From the NCBI GenBank assembly GCA_020344215.1, contig CP070815.1, forward strand, positions 3,866,199 through 3,930,198: DNA of 64,000 bases. The letters run 5' to 3'. The translations under genes and the position numbers were made by a program. Under the pieces are notes generated by a model. That model was not told where the DNA came from. It made no database searches and saw only the letters and a list, made by a program, of their open reading frames with translations. This document shows positions 1-7,627 of this stretch, piece by piece (positions within the stretch are counted from its first letter, which is position 1; every line of letters begins with the position of its first letter). Origin of the DNA: Gemmatimonadota bacterium (lineage in GTDB: Bacteria > Gemmatimonadota > Gemmatimonadetes > Palauibacterales > KS3-K002).

Positions 1-224
1 ACGTGAGACTGAGGGACGGAGACGGCGGGACACTTTTTGTGACCGATCAGGGCAACTGGATCCTCGACGCGAACTTCGGGCCCATCGACGATCCGGCGAC
101 GCTGGCTGCCCGGATGGCCGAGCGTGCGGCGATCGTCGAGCACGGCCTGTTCTTGGGACTGGCCACGGATGTGATCGTCGCCGGCCCGCGCGGCGTTCGC
201 GAGCTTGGTAGGAGTGATCGGTAA
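1..224 (+). CDS. rpiA: Ribose-5-phosphate isomerase A, C-terminal end (5' truncated by window)
   Basis: This is the last 74 or so codons of an RpiA-type ribose-5-phosphate isomerase, which interconverts ribose 5-phosphate and ribulose 5-phosphate in the pentose phosphate pathway in the cytoplasm. The visible part carries the typical C-terminal RpiA pattern: a T(D/N)xGNWILD strand, then an FGPI turn, then the IVEHGLFLG segment and an ATDV(I/V)VAG strand. The reading frame is open at the left edge, so the gene begins outside the window and the GTG at position 3 is not its start. The stop TAA at 222-224 lies inside the left arm of a heptamer repeat, which supplies the last few codons. Confidence 0.9.
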   Translation, partial: VRLRDGDGGTLFVTDQGNWILDANFGPIDDPATLAARMAERAAIVEHGLFLGLATDVIVAGPRGVRELGRSDR

Positions 225-320
225 TCAGTGATCAGTAATCAGTGCCTGGCAATGAGCGGGCGGGAGGAGTGTCGCTGACGACCGAGACACCGATCACTGA
301 TCACAGATCACCGACCACCG
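214..320. repeat. Heptamer tandem repeat, facing arms (hairpin), locus 1
   Basis: The left arm (214-244) is four 7-bp units of the form GTGATCG/GTAATCA plus a partial unit. The right arm (288-320) is CACCGAT/CACTGAT/CACAGAT/CACCGAC plus CACCG, which is the reverse complement type. The two arms can pair around a GC-rich middle. The array fills the gap between the convergent rpiA and DUF2914 genes and holds the rpiA stop codon. Confidence 0.8.
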
Positions 321-321
321 C

Positions 322-726
322 TTACCCGACTGTAAACGACAGCGACTGCAGAACGCCGCCGTCCGGCCCCACTATGTCCACCCGCCAACTGCCCGTCCAC
401 ATGGGGTCGATGTTCTTCGAACTCCAGGTCCGCCAGTTGGAGCCGGCGACGCGGAGCGATACCCTGGCTACCTCGGTATCGTCCTTGTACCAGACGTGCT
501 CGACCTGGATCTCGCCTTCGGCCCCGGTGACCCGCGTCCAGCAGTAAACGGTGCCGACGTCTTTGGCGACGGTCGTCACGTTGTCAGCTGGCTGGCGGTC
601 GACAACGGCGGTGGTGATGACGGCCTCGGCGACCTCGAGCGCCGGGGTCATCTGCTGCTGGGCCCCGACCACAGCCGCCATGGCAAACAGCAGGCCCAAG
701 CTCAGGGGTGCGACGTACCTGCGCAT
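322..726 (-). CDS. DUF2914 domain secreted protein
   Basis: This 134-residue protein begins with a signal peptide (about residues 1-25, ending near VGAQ) followed by a DUF2914 domain. The C-terminal half has the family's run of beta strands, with VYCWTRV, a VEHVWYKD segment, a WRTWSSK turn and a final GxWRVDIVxPDG strand. The function of DUF2914 is not established. The ATG at 724-726 was chosen because GGGAGGA lies just upstream and the signal peptide starts there; the frame stays open further upstream, but that part is repeat-derived and lacks a ribosome binding site. The gene sits between two heptamer repeat hairpins of the same motif type. Confidence 0.8.
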   Translation of the reverse strand: MRRYVAPLSLGLLFAMAAVVGAQQQMTPALEVAEAVITTAVVDRQPADNVTTVAKDVGTVYCWTRVTGAEGEIQVEHVWYKDDTEVARVSLRVAGSNWRTWSSKNIDPMWTGSWRVDIVGPDGGVLQSLSFTVG

Positions 727-860
727 AAGGATCCTCCCGCGATCGGCTTGTTGGGGGATGGGCGGAGCCGGTGTGAAGTGTGGGCCTGTATGTTGGGGTA
801 GGAGCTCTGCTAAGTCAAGGTTTTTCTTGCCCGGTTCGGATAGAGCGGTGGCGGAAATCA

Positions 861-931
861 GTAGTCGGTGATCAGTGATCGGTAACGGAGGGCCGCTGAT
901 CACTGATTACTGATCACCGATTACTGATCAC
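861..931. repeat. Heptamer tandem repeat, facing arms (hairpin), locus 2
   Basis: The left arm (861-887) is GTAGTCG, GTGATCA, GTGATCG and a partial unit. The right arm (897-931) is five units: TGATCAC, TGATTAC, TGATCAC, CGATTAC, TGATCAC. The arms are inverted relative to each other and only about 9 bp apart. The motif is the same as in locus 1 on the other side of the DUF2914 gene. Confidence 0.8.
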
Positions 932-937
932 AGGCAA

Positions 938-2100
938 CTAGACTGGGAGCACCATGCGCCTTCTGCCGATGAACCGGAAGAAGATCGCACCGCCGACGAG
1001 GAACAGGACGAGCAGCGCGCCGATGAGCTGGACGGCTCGCCAGTAGGAGTGATCGATGGCGGTGTTGATCCTGCTCATCGCCTGGTCGACGGCGAGTTCG
1101 GTCAGTCGGGAGGCGATGGGGTCGAGCTCTTCGAGCGTCGCGATACGCTCTGCTGTGATGCCTTGCATTACGGCGAGCCGCTCCTGGTCTATCGCTTGCA
1201 GGGTAGCGGCGAGCATCTCATCGAGCTCCAGCATCACGGCGATGCGCTCGGCGGTGATGTCGCGCATTGCCGCAGTGCGTTCCGCCGAGATAACCTGGGG
1301 TACCGAGTCGAGGAAGGCGGTGATACGCTCCACATTCTGAAGTGTTTGAATGATACCCGTGCCACCCGACTCCGCCGAGAGGAGCAGCGCCGCCTGCCAG
1401 CGGATCTGCTTCGGCAGGAGCTCGCTGTAGACGCTGATGCGGGCCGAGAGGTCGTTCACCTCGTCCGCCATGTTGCCCACCGCCGCGAAGGCGCCGCCGC
1501 CCATCGGTCCCAGCGCGGCGGCGGTCAGCGGGGCCGTCGACTCGCGGGTGAGCAGGACGGTCTCGATCGGGTGGTCGGCCGCCCAGGCTTCTACGCGTCC
1601 CTTCATGCGGGAGAAGCCGTCGGGCGACCCGATGTCGCGGGCGATCTCCTCGACGGCCGCCAGCATGTTCCTTGATGCGCCCACGGCGATCTGGTGCCAT
1701 TCCCCGAACGCGTCTCTGCCGAGCCCGTCCTCGAAGAAGTCGCGCTGCTGGACGCAGAGTGCCAGGCATCGATAAGGCCTGCGGCGGGATCGCTCCGGAA
1801 CACGGCGCTCTGAAGAGCGGGCACGAGACTCGCCGCCCAGTAGAGCGCCTGTCGCCCGGTATGGATGTCTTGGGACAATTGGGTGATTTCCCAGGCGGCG
1901 GCCTCGACGTGGCCGGCTACCCGAACGGCGTAGTCGTAGTTGCGGGCCCGGAGTTCCTCCGGCGACATCCTAGACTGTTCCACGCGATCGAGCAGTGTGG
2001 GCGGTTGTTTCGCGCACGCCGCCAGGAGGGTGAGCGCTAGGATTCCGGCGGCTGCGATGGCTGGGGGCTGTGCGAGCCAGGCTCTGATGTTCTGGACCAG
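938..2100 (-). pseudogene. Frameshifted membrane protein with 11-residue repeats
   Basis: Two overlapping minus-strand frames read as one protein if a single-base change near 1755-1768 is repaired. The upstream frame gives a lipoprotein-like start (LALTLLAACAK around 2010-2040) and a helical stretch ending in LIDAW. The downstream frame continues with VQQRDFFEDG and runs to a C-terminal membrane helix (LIGALLVLFLVGGAIFF) with a basic tail. No ATG, GTG or TTG precedes the lipobox in frame; the first is a GTG at 1983, already past the lipobox. The gene is therefore either decayed or affected by sequencing error, and the 5' end given here is approximate. I do not recognise the family. A membrane-anchored helical stalk is the most I can infer. 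Confidence 0.6.
1124..1288 (-). repeat. Five 33-bp repeats encoding 11-residue helical units
   Basis: Within the frameshifted membrane protein, 55 residues divide exactly into five 11-residue units: SAERTAAMRDI, TAERIAVMLEL, DEMLAATLQAI, DQERLAVMQGI and TAERIATLEEL. Hydrophobic positions recur with an 11-residue period, as in right-handed (hendecad) coiled coils. The units end about 30 residues before the membrane helix. Confidence 0.75.
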
Positions 2101-2242
2101 CTTGGCATCCGGGGTGAAGTGAACGGGAACCTCGACCTTTCGAGAGCGACCGCTCCGCTGCGAGGTGGCTGTACGGGAACCAGAATAAGAGGCGGCCGGG
2201 CGGGAGCCAAACGGGGCCGGGCGGCGGCCCGGCCCGCGAAGG

Positions 2243-2503
2243 CTACTTGGGTTGTCTGGCGGACTCGGGGAGCAATGGGCAGCTGAAGCAGCCCCCGTAG
2301 CAGGGATCGCGGGTGAACGGTTCGAGGCAGCGCGGACAGACGGCGCTGACCGTATAGGGCACGAACTCGTAGCCGCAGCGCGAGCAGCGGGCGGCGGGAC
2401 AGAGCTCGGGGAGCGCTGCTGCCGCCTGGTCCGTGTCGTCGGGCGCGTCGCTGTGGTGCCGCCAGAGGATTATTCCGCGTTGAAGCATCTTCGGGGTCTT
2501 CAT
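2243..2503 (-). CDS. Small Cys-rich zinc-ribbon-like protein of the feo operon
   Basis: This is an 86-residue protein with eight cysteines: C35, then CxxC at 40-43, CxxC at 56-59, and CxxxCxxC at 68-75. The two central CxxC pairs look like a zinc ribbon or rubredoxin-type knuckle, and the last cluster is separate. The ATG overlaps the feoB stop as ATGA, so it is translationally coupled as the third gene of the ferrous iron operon. That slot is usually taken by FeoC or another small accessory protein. No helix-turn-helix of FeoC type is visible. A role as metal sensor, iron donor or assembly factor for FeoB is inference from position only. Confidence 0.7.
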   Translation of the reverse strand: MKTPKMLQRGIILWRHHSDAPDDTDQAAAALPELCPAARCSRCGYEFVPYTVSAVCPRCLEPFTRDPCYGGCFSCPLLPESARQPK

Positions 2504-4266
2504 GATGCAGCTCCCAGCCAGGCAAGGATGCGGGCCAGCACGCCTCCCACGGCAAAGGCGACGATCCAGGTGCCGGCCCAGATGCGGATAGCAGTGCGGG
2601 CGCCGTGCTCCTTTGCCATCACCATGATCGAGGCGACGCAGGGGACGAAGAGGGTGATGACCACGAGGGCGACGAGCGCCTCGGCCGGCGTGAGGCCCAT
2701 CTCGTAGAGGCCCGCGGCGCCGAAGTCACGCCGCACCAGCCCCATCACGATCGCCCGGGCCGTCTCAGCCGGCAGCTGCAGCCAGTTCACCATGAGGGGA
2801 CGCAATAGCCGCTGCCAGATCTCCAGGCCGCCGGTGACCTGGAGGACGGCGACGATCAGTGCGCCGGCCGCGAACCAGGGCGTCGCCTCGCGCATGAACC
2901 AGTAGCCCTTGGTCACCGTCTTTCGTAGCACGGCAGCGGGCCGCGGCCAGCGCAGCGGCGGCAGCTCGATGAGCAGCGGCGTCGACTTGCCGGGTAGCAT
3001 CCGGTCGAGAACGGTCCCTGCAGCGATGAGCATGGCGAAGATGATCGCAGCGTAGCCAAACACCCAGCCGCCGCCGAAGCCGGCGAGCAACGCCGCGATC
3101 ACCGCGAGCTGGGCGGAACAGGGTATGGCGAAGTTGAGCAGCGCCGTGGCGATCGTCTTCTCCCGCTTCGTCGCCAGCAGCCGCGTGGTGATCGTCCCCA
3201 TGGTAACGCAGCCGAACCCGAGGATGATGGGGATCACCGCGCGACCGTTGAGGCCGACGGCGCTCAGCAGCCGGTCGACCAGCGCGGCGATCCGCGGCAG
3301 GAAGCCCGAATCCTCGAACAGGGCCAGCGCGAAGTAGAAAGCGGCGACGAGAGGGGCCAGCAGGAAAACGATGTACGTCACCGTCATGGTGAGGAGCCCG
3401 AACTCACCGACCAGGATCTCGCGCAACGGGCCGCCGATCCCGATAGCGCCGGCGACGTTCCGTGCGAAGGGCTCCCAGATCTCGTGGCCCAAGCGTGCCT
3501 CGCTGAAGCCCACCAGATGCTGGGCCACCCCGACGCCCACCAGCAGGTACATCGCCGCCAGCGAGAGCACGATCATCGGAGCGCCCCAGTGGAGCGTGAC
3601 CGACGCGCGGCTCAGCCAGTCGGCGACCCGGCGCCGCCTATCGGTCGGCGGGACGATCCGAGCGTAGAGCTCGTCCGCCGCCCGCCGGCGTGCCAGGTCG
3701 TCGGACCCATTCAGCGACCGGTTGCCGGCCCGCGCCCGCCCGATCGCTTCCGCAAGCTGTTCCAGCCCCTCGCCGGTTACCGCGACCGTCGGCACCACCG
3801 GAACACCCAGGGCGCGCTCCAGCTCGCTCGCATTCGGCTCCGCCCCCGCTCGACGCGCCTCGTCGACTAGGTTGAGGGCGACCACCATCGGGACACCGCT
3901 CTCGGCCAGCTGCAGGGTGAGGAACAGGTCGCGGTCGAGGTGGGCCGCGTCCACCACGTTCACCACAGTGGCGGCCCGCTGGATCAGCTCCGTGGTGATT
4001 CGCTCCTCCTCCGAGTGCTCGCCCAGACCGTAGGTGCCGGGCGCATCGATCAGCACCCGGTCGTTCCAGCGGCCAGTCACCGCCTCGACTGTCGTACCCG
4101 GGAAGTTGGAGACCTCAGCGTAGGTGCCGCTCAGACCGCTGAAGATCGCCGACTTCCCGACGTTCGGGTTCCCGGCGAGTACGACGAGCCCTTCCTGTTG
4201 CTGAGAGGCTGTGGCCGCTGAGGGTGCGGCACCTGCAGCGGGAGGTCCGCTATGGCAATCGGTCAC
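2500..4266 (-). CDS. feoB: Ferrous iron transporter FeoB
   Basis: FeoB moves Fe(II) across the inner membrane and carries a cytoplasmic G-protein domain. In this 588-residue protein the G1 loop is GNPNVGKS (32-39), the switch region has NFPGTT, G3 is DAPG (74-77) and G4 is NLVD (132-135). The membrane part carries the Gate-type segments, including the GFGCVTMGT and NFAIPCSAQ motifs with conserved cysteines, and several helices to the C-terminus. It is shorter than E. coli FeoB (about 770 residues) but has all core regions. The GTG start overlaps the feoA stop (GTGA), and the 3' end overlaps the next gene. The first 25 residues are Ala/Gln-rich and probably disordered. Confidence 0.95.
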   Translation of the reverse strand: MTDCHSGPPAAGAAPSAATASQQQEGLVVLAGNPNVGKSAIFSGLSGTYAEVSNFPGTTVEAVTGRWNDRVLIDAPGTYGLGEHSEEERITTELIQRAATVVNVVDAAHLDRDLFLTLQLAESGVPMVVALNLVDEARRAGAEPNASELERALGVPVVPTVAVTGEGLEQLAEAIGRARAGNRSLNGSDDLARRRAADELYARIVPPTDRRRRVADWLSRASVTLHWGAPMIVLSLAAMYLLVGVGVAQHLVGFSEARLGHEIWEPFARNVAGAIGIGGPLREILVGEFGLLTMTVTYIVFLLAPLVAAFYFALALFEDSGFLPRIAALVDRLLSAVGLNGRAVIPIILGFGCVTMGTITTRLLATKREKTIATALLNFAIPCSAQLAVIAALLAGFGGGWVFGYAAIIFAMLIAAGTVLDRMLPGKSTPLLIELPPLRWPRPAAVLRKTVTKGYWFMREATPWFAAGALIVAVLQVTGGLEIWQRLLRPLMVNWLQLPAETARAIVMGLVRRDFGAAGLYEMGLTPAEALVALVVITLFVPCVASIMVMAKEHGARTAIRIWAGTWIVAFAVGGVLARILAWLGAAS

Positions 4267-4481
4267 GGCGTCGTTACGCGGACCCGGCGCGCCAGCTCCC
4301 GGCCGATCGCAACCTGGCGGTGACGACGTTGCAGGACGATGGGGCCAAAGGGGATCCGGCTGACCACTTCCACGTCAGCTCCCTCCTCGAACCCTAGGCG
4401 CGTGAGTTCGCGTCGGGCGGTCGCATCGTCGATCGCCTCGATTCGAGCAGAGCTGCCAACGGGTACGCGGTCGATCCCCAT
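4263..4481 (-). CDS. feoA: Ferrous iron transport protein FeoA
   Basis: FeoA is a small SH3-like cytoplasmic protein that partners with FeoB. The 72 residues from MGIDRV show the expected pattern: a VPVGSSARI strand, a helix with RRELTRLGF, EGADVEVVSRIPFGP, and a final I-x-x-E-A-type helix seen here as IGRELARRV. The ATG at 4479-4481 was chosen because GGAG lies 7 bases upstream and the length matches the family. A TTG at 4551-4553 would add 24 unusual residues. It is the first gene of feoA-feoB-Cys-rich protein, with 4-base overlaps at each junction. Confidence 0.9.
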   Translation of the reverse strand: MGIDRVPVGSSARIEAIDDATARRELTRLGFEEGADVEVVSRIPFGPIVLQRRHRQVAIGRELARRVRVTTP

Positions 4482-4883
4482 CCGAGTCTCCGGGGCTAGA
4501 GGACTGAGAACGGATCTCAAAGTCAATGTGGTTGCACGTTCCGTACCCGTCAAGCCTGGCCGGGGCCGAGCAGATAATCCGCTGCGGAATAAAGAGTTAC
4601 ACGGTCCAGCGGGCGGACGGCCCGGTCGCCGAAGTGTGACATGCTGCCACGGGTCGGGCAGTTTGCGACAGGGCGGCGTGGGACGGGCCGGGTGTGGCGG
4701 GGCTGCCGGGCAGCCGATCGCGTTGTGGCGCGGAATGTTGCGCTGCGGGGGGTCCGGTTATATGGTGGATCGGAAGGCGAAGTCGACCACACCCCCAGGT
4801 GACTCCCGTCGAAGCGGGCGTTGGGCGTCCGCCGAAAGAATGCCGCCGGCAGGGCGGCTTCCTTGTCTCCAGGTTTCCCGGGC
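4482..4883. other. Divergent intergenic region between feoA and rtcA
   Basis: This 402-bp gap separates two divergent genes. On the feo side there is a TTGACT hexamer (minus strand, 4521-4526) followed at once by a perfect palindrome (4505-4519); the -10 match is poor. Near rtcA, TATATG at about 4760 on the plus strand is the best -10-like site, without a good -35. The middle is GC-rich, with no credible gene and no heptamer repeat. Confidence 0.5.
4505..4519. promoter_or_regulatory. Palindrome upstream of feoA, candidate iron-responsive operator
   Basis: TGAGA-N5-TCTCA forms a perfect inverted repeat directly downstream of a minus-strand TTGACT, in the position of a promoter spacer, 24 bp from the feoA start codon. 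It also fits TGA-N9-TCA, the form of the RirA iron box known from Rhizobiales, but that regulator is not known in this lineage. Function is inferred from position and symmetry only. Confidence 0.35.
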
Positions 4884-5897
4884 ATGATCGAGATCGACGG
4901 TTCGTACGGAGAAGGTGGCGGCGCGATCTTCAGGCAGGCGCTGGGGATGGCGATGTACGCCACGAAGCCCGTGCGGATCAGGAATATCCGGGCGGGGCGC
5001 AGGAAGGCGGGCTTGGCCGCTCAGCATCTGAAGGCGGTGGAGGCGGCGGGCGCGGTGAGCGGAGCGCGGGTGCGCGGCGCGAACCTGGGGTCGACGGAGG
5101 TGGTGTTCGACCCGGGCCCGGTGCGGCCGGGTGAGTTCAGCCTGGATGTCGGTACCGCGGGGTCGACGACGCTGATCCTGCAGACGGTGCTGCTCCCCTG
5201 CCTGTTCCTGCCGGGCGAGTTCAGCTTCGATCTGACGGGCGGAACGGATGTGCCGTGGAGCCCGCCGGCCGACTACCTGGCCAACGTAACGCTGCGGACT
5301 CTGCAACCGTTCGGGATCGGCAGGCTAGAGGTTCTGCGTCGCGGCTACTACCCGAAGGGTGGGGGAGTGCTGCGGGCGCGCCTTGTGGGCGGCTCGGGGT
5401 TCGGGTTTGCCCTCAAGTTTCCGGCGCCCGGAGAGATTAAGGTGATCCGCGGGGTGAGCCATGCGACGAACCAGCTTCGGGAGCGGGGCGTGGCGGAGCG
5501 CCAGGCGGATGCGGCGGAGCACCTGCTGGAGCGGCTCGGGTGTCCGGTGGAGATCGCGGTCGAATACTCGGAGGCCGCCAACCTTGGCAGCGGGATAACG
5601 CTCTGGACCGAGTCGGATAGCGGGCCGCCGATCGGAGGCTCGGGGCTGGGGGCGAAGGGTAAGCCGGCGGACGACGTCGGCCGGGAGGCGGCGCGGACGT
5701 TACTGGATGAGCTGAACGCCGGCGCCGCCGTCGATCGTCATCTGGCGGATCAGCTGATTCCCTTCCTGGCTGTGTCGGGTGGCTCGCTGGTGACCTCGGG
5801 GATTACCGCCCATACCCGCTCGACGATCTACGTTGCGGAGCAGATCCTCGGCGCCGAGTTCGAGGTGGAAGGGCTGGCCATCACGGCGCGGCGCTGA
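4884..5897 (+). CDS. rtcA: RNA 3'-terminal phosphate cyclase
   Basis: RtcA converts RNA 3'-phosphate ends to 2',3'-cyclic phosphates using ATP, through a covalent AMP-histidine intermediate. The 337-residue protein opens with the family signature IDGSYGEGGGAIFRQALG, followed by IRAGRRKAGLAAQHL. Near the end is SGITAHTRSTIYVAEQ, in which H310 aligns with the adenylated histidine of E. coli RtcA (H309). The ATG at 4884 was preferred over an upstream GTG at 4821 because homologues begin at MIEIDG. No rtcB or rtcR lies next to it. It converges on the anti-sigma gene with only 8 bp between stops. Confidence 0.93.
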   Translation: MIEIDGSYGEGGGAIFRQALGMAMYATKPVRIRNIRAGRRKAGLAAQHLKAVEAAGAVSGARVRGANLGSTEVVFDPGPVRPGEFSLDVGTAGSTTLILQTVLLPCLFLPGEFSFDLTGGTDVPWSPPADYLANVTLRTLQPFGIGRLEVLRRGYYPKGGGVLRARLVGGSGFGFALKFPAPGEIKVIRGVSHATNQLRERGVAERQADAAEHLLERLGCPVEIAVEYSEAANLGSGITLWTESDSGPPIGGSGLGAKGKPADDVGREAARTLLDELNAGAAVDRHLADQLIPFLAVSGGSLVTSGITAHTRSTIYVAEQILGAEFEVEGLAITARR

Positions 5898-5905
5898 GCC
5901 GCGGG

Positions 5906-7093
5906 TTACCTCACCCGGTCGGCCAGCGCGCGCAGCGAGTCACCGCTCACGTCCCCGTAAAGGATGAGCAGGTAGCCTTCGCCGTCGAGCCAGCGGTAGG
6001 CTCTGGCCGTCGAGGGTTCGACGATGAGCGCGGGTTCGAGCTGGTCGAGGTCGGCCCTCAGATTTCCAAGCCACTGCTGGATCAAGACGATCTCGTGGCC
6101 GGCAGCGTCCTCGTAGAGTAGGCGGATCGCCGGCAGCCGGGACTCGGCGTGCTCGACGGCAGCTCCGGGCCCCACCTCGACGCGTTTGAGGTGCAGGTCA
6201 GGGAGGGTACGGAGCTCCGCGCCCATCCAGACTTGCGCCTCCTCGGGTTGAACGGGCACGAACTGGCCCTCAGGCGCCGCGCCGGCAGCGACCGTGGGTT
6301 GTGCCAGCGCCCTGGGCGGCTGCACGCCACGGGCCGCGGTCTGGTCGGCAGGGGCGTCTGCGAGGCGCTCCTCCCGTTCGACTCCGGCCACCTCGATCGC
6401 GGCGACGGCCGCCGGGGCCTCCTCCGGACTCGGCTCCTCAGCTGGCTCACCCTTCCTCTTTCGCGCGTTCGCTTCGGCGAAGCGATCTTCGCGCTCCGCT
6501 GCGGGGGGCATCTCGTCGGTGACCGGAACTTGGCCGGCGACCTGCGTCTCGCCCTCCGCTGTGCGTGTCGTAGGGAGCGGCGTCTGGGCGGGCGACTCCT
6601 CCGCCTCGGTCAGGCGGAGGTCCCGGGCGATCTGAGACGCGGGCTGCGGCTCGGCCGGTTCCGCGCCGCGCCCCTGGCGCCGCTCCGGGGTCTCCTGGCG
6701 GTCGGCCTCAAGCGCGCCAACGGCACGTTCGCGCGACGCGATATCGAGGGGAGGCACCGCGAACCAGTAGGAGCGGGCGGCCCAGCCGATGGCGAAGGCG
6801 AGGGCGATCGAGGCGGCCCAGGCGACGCCGGGGCGCAAGCGGATGCGTCGGGGCGCCGCCCGGCGCCTCGCGGCGGCGCGCTCCTCGATCTCGCGCCAAG
6901 AAGGCGCTTGCACCGGTCCCGGCTCGAGCTCGGAGAGCAGGTCGGCGGCACGGCCAGTCAGCGCCCGGGCCACGTCGAGCTTGGCCTGGCACTCAGCGCA
7001 GACCGCCAGGTGGTCCTCCACGTCGATGCGTTGGCGCTCGCTCACCTCGCCGTCGAGGTAGGCGTGCAGGGTGCCCTCATCAATGTGCGACAT
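5906..7093 (-). CDS. Zinc-finger anti-sigma factor, membrane-anchored
   Basis: This 395-residue protein starts with a ZAS-type anti-sigma domain containing HLAVCAECQ (H-x3-C-x2-C), which holds a cognate ECF sigma factor inactive. A membrane helix follows (about residues 97-115, VAWAASIALAFAIGWAA). After it comes a long Glu/Ala/Pro-rich linker and a C-terminal domain of about 110 residues outside the cytoplasm that ends in LADRVR. The start overlaps the sigma gene by about 14 bases and follows a GGAAG ribosome binding site; an ATG two codons earlier is also possible. The gene ends the VIT/VWA-sigma-anti-sigma set. The outer domain may sense an envelope signal, which is inference. Confidence 0.88.
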   Translation of the reverse strand: MSHIDEGTLHAYLDGEVSERQRIDVEDHLAVCAECQAKLDVARALTGRAADLLSELEPGPVQAPSWREIEERAAARRRAAPRRIRLRPGVAWAASIALAFAIGWAARSYWFAVPPLDIASRERAVGALEADRQETPERRQGRGAEPAEPQPASQIARDLRLTEAEESPAQTPLPTTRTAEGETQVAGQVPVTDEMPPAAEREDRFAEANARKRKGEPAEEPSPEEAPAAVAAIEVAGVEREERLADAPADQTAARGVQPPRALAQPTVAAGAAPEGQFVPVQPEEAQVWMGAELRTLPDLHLKRVEVGPGAAVEHAESRLPAIRLLYEDAAGHEIVLIQQWLGNLRADLDQLEPALIVEPSTARAYRWLDGEGYLLILYGDVSGDSLRALADRVR

Positions 7094-7589
7094 CTTCATC
7101 ACTTCCTTCGCGCTCCACGCTGTCGAGAGCTGCGGCCAACCGGGTACGCGCTCTGGCCAGCGTCGTGCCGATAGATCCGCGCGAGAGACCGAGCACTTCG
7201 GCGATCTCGTCGTACGAGAAACCCTCCTCCCAGAGGAGCAGCGCCTCACGATCGCGGTCCGCCAGCCGCTCCAACGCCGCTCGCACCCGCCGCACCGTCT
7301 CGCGCCGCTCCAGCGCGACCTCGGGTCCCGGTTCCGGCGGCCGGGCCTCCGCCTCGGCCTTGATCAGGGTCAGGTGCCGTCTGCGCACCGAGGCCCGCCG
7401 TCCCTCGTCCCGGGCTAGGTTGGCGGCGACGGTGAACAGCCATGCCCGGGGCTTGTCCGGCTTGTGCTCCAGAGCGCGGACGAACGCCTCCTGAGCCAGA
7501 TCTTCCGCGCGAGCCTGGTCGCCGATCCGCCTGTAGAGGAAGCGGACCAGCGACCGGTAGTGCTCGCGATAGACTTGCGAGAGATCCAA
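7080..7589 (-). CDS. ECF-type RNA polymerase sigma factor
   Basis: This 169-residue protein has region 2 (VYREHYRSLVRFLYRRIGD, then AEDLAQEAFVRAL and the DNA-melting stretch WLFTVAANLARDEGRR). A linker leads to region 4, with DREALLLWEEGFSYDEIAEVLG and the helix-turn-helix SRGSIGTTLARARTRL. There is no region 1 or 3, as expected for ECF factors. The downstream anti-sigma gene overlaps its end, giving a standard sigma/anti-sigma pair. It lies 38 bp after the VIT/VWA gene on the same strand, so the three are probably cotranscribed. Confidence 0.92.
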   Translation of the reverse strand: MDLSQVYREHYRSLVRFLYRRIGDQARAEDLAQEAFVRALEHKPDKPRAWLFTVAANLARDEGRRASVRRRHLTLIKAEAEARPPEPGPEVALERRETVRRVRAALERLADRDREALLLWEEGFSYDEIAEVLGLSRGSIGTTLARARTRLAAALDSVEREGSDEDVAH

Positions 7590-7627
7590 GCGCTCTCCCT
7601 CGCTGTTTCGGGAACGGGCCGCCCAGC

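Noticed and set aside
214..931. CRISPR-like array appearance of the short repeats
   Set aside because: Units are 7-8 bp, degenerate and without unique spacers of constant length, and no cas gene is present.
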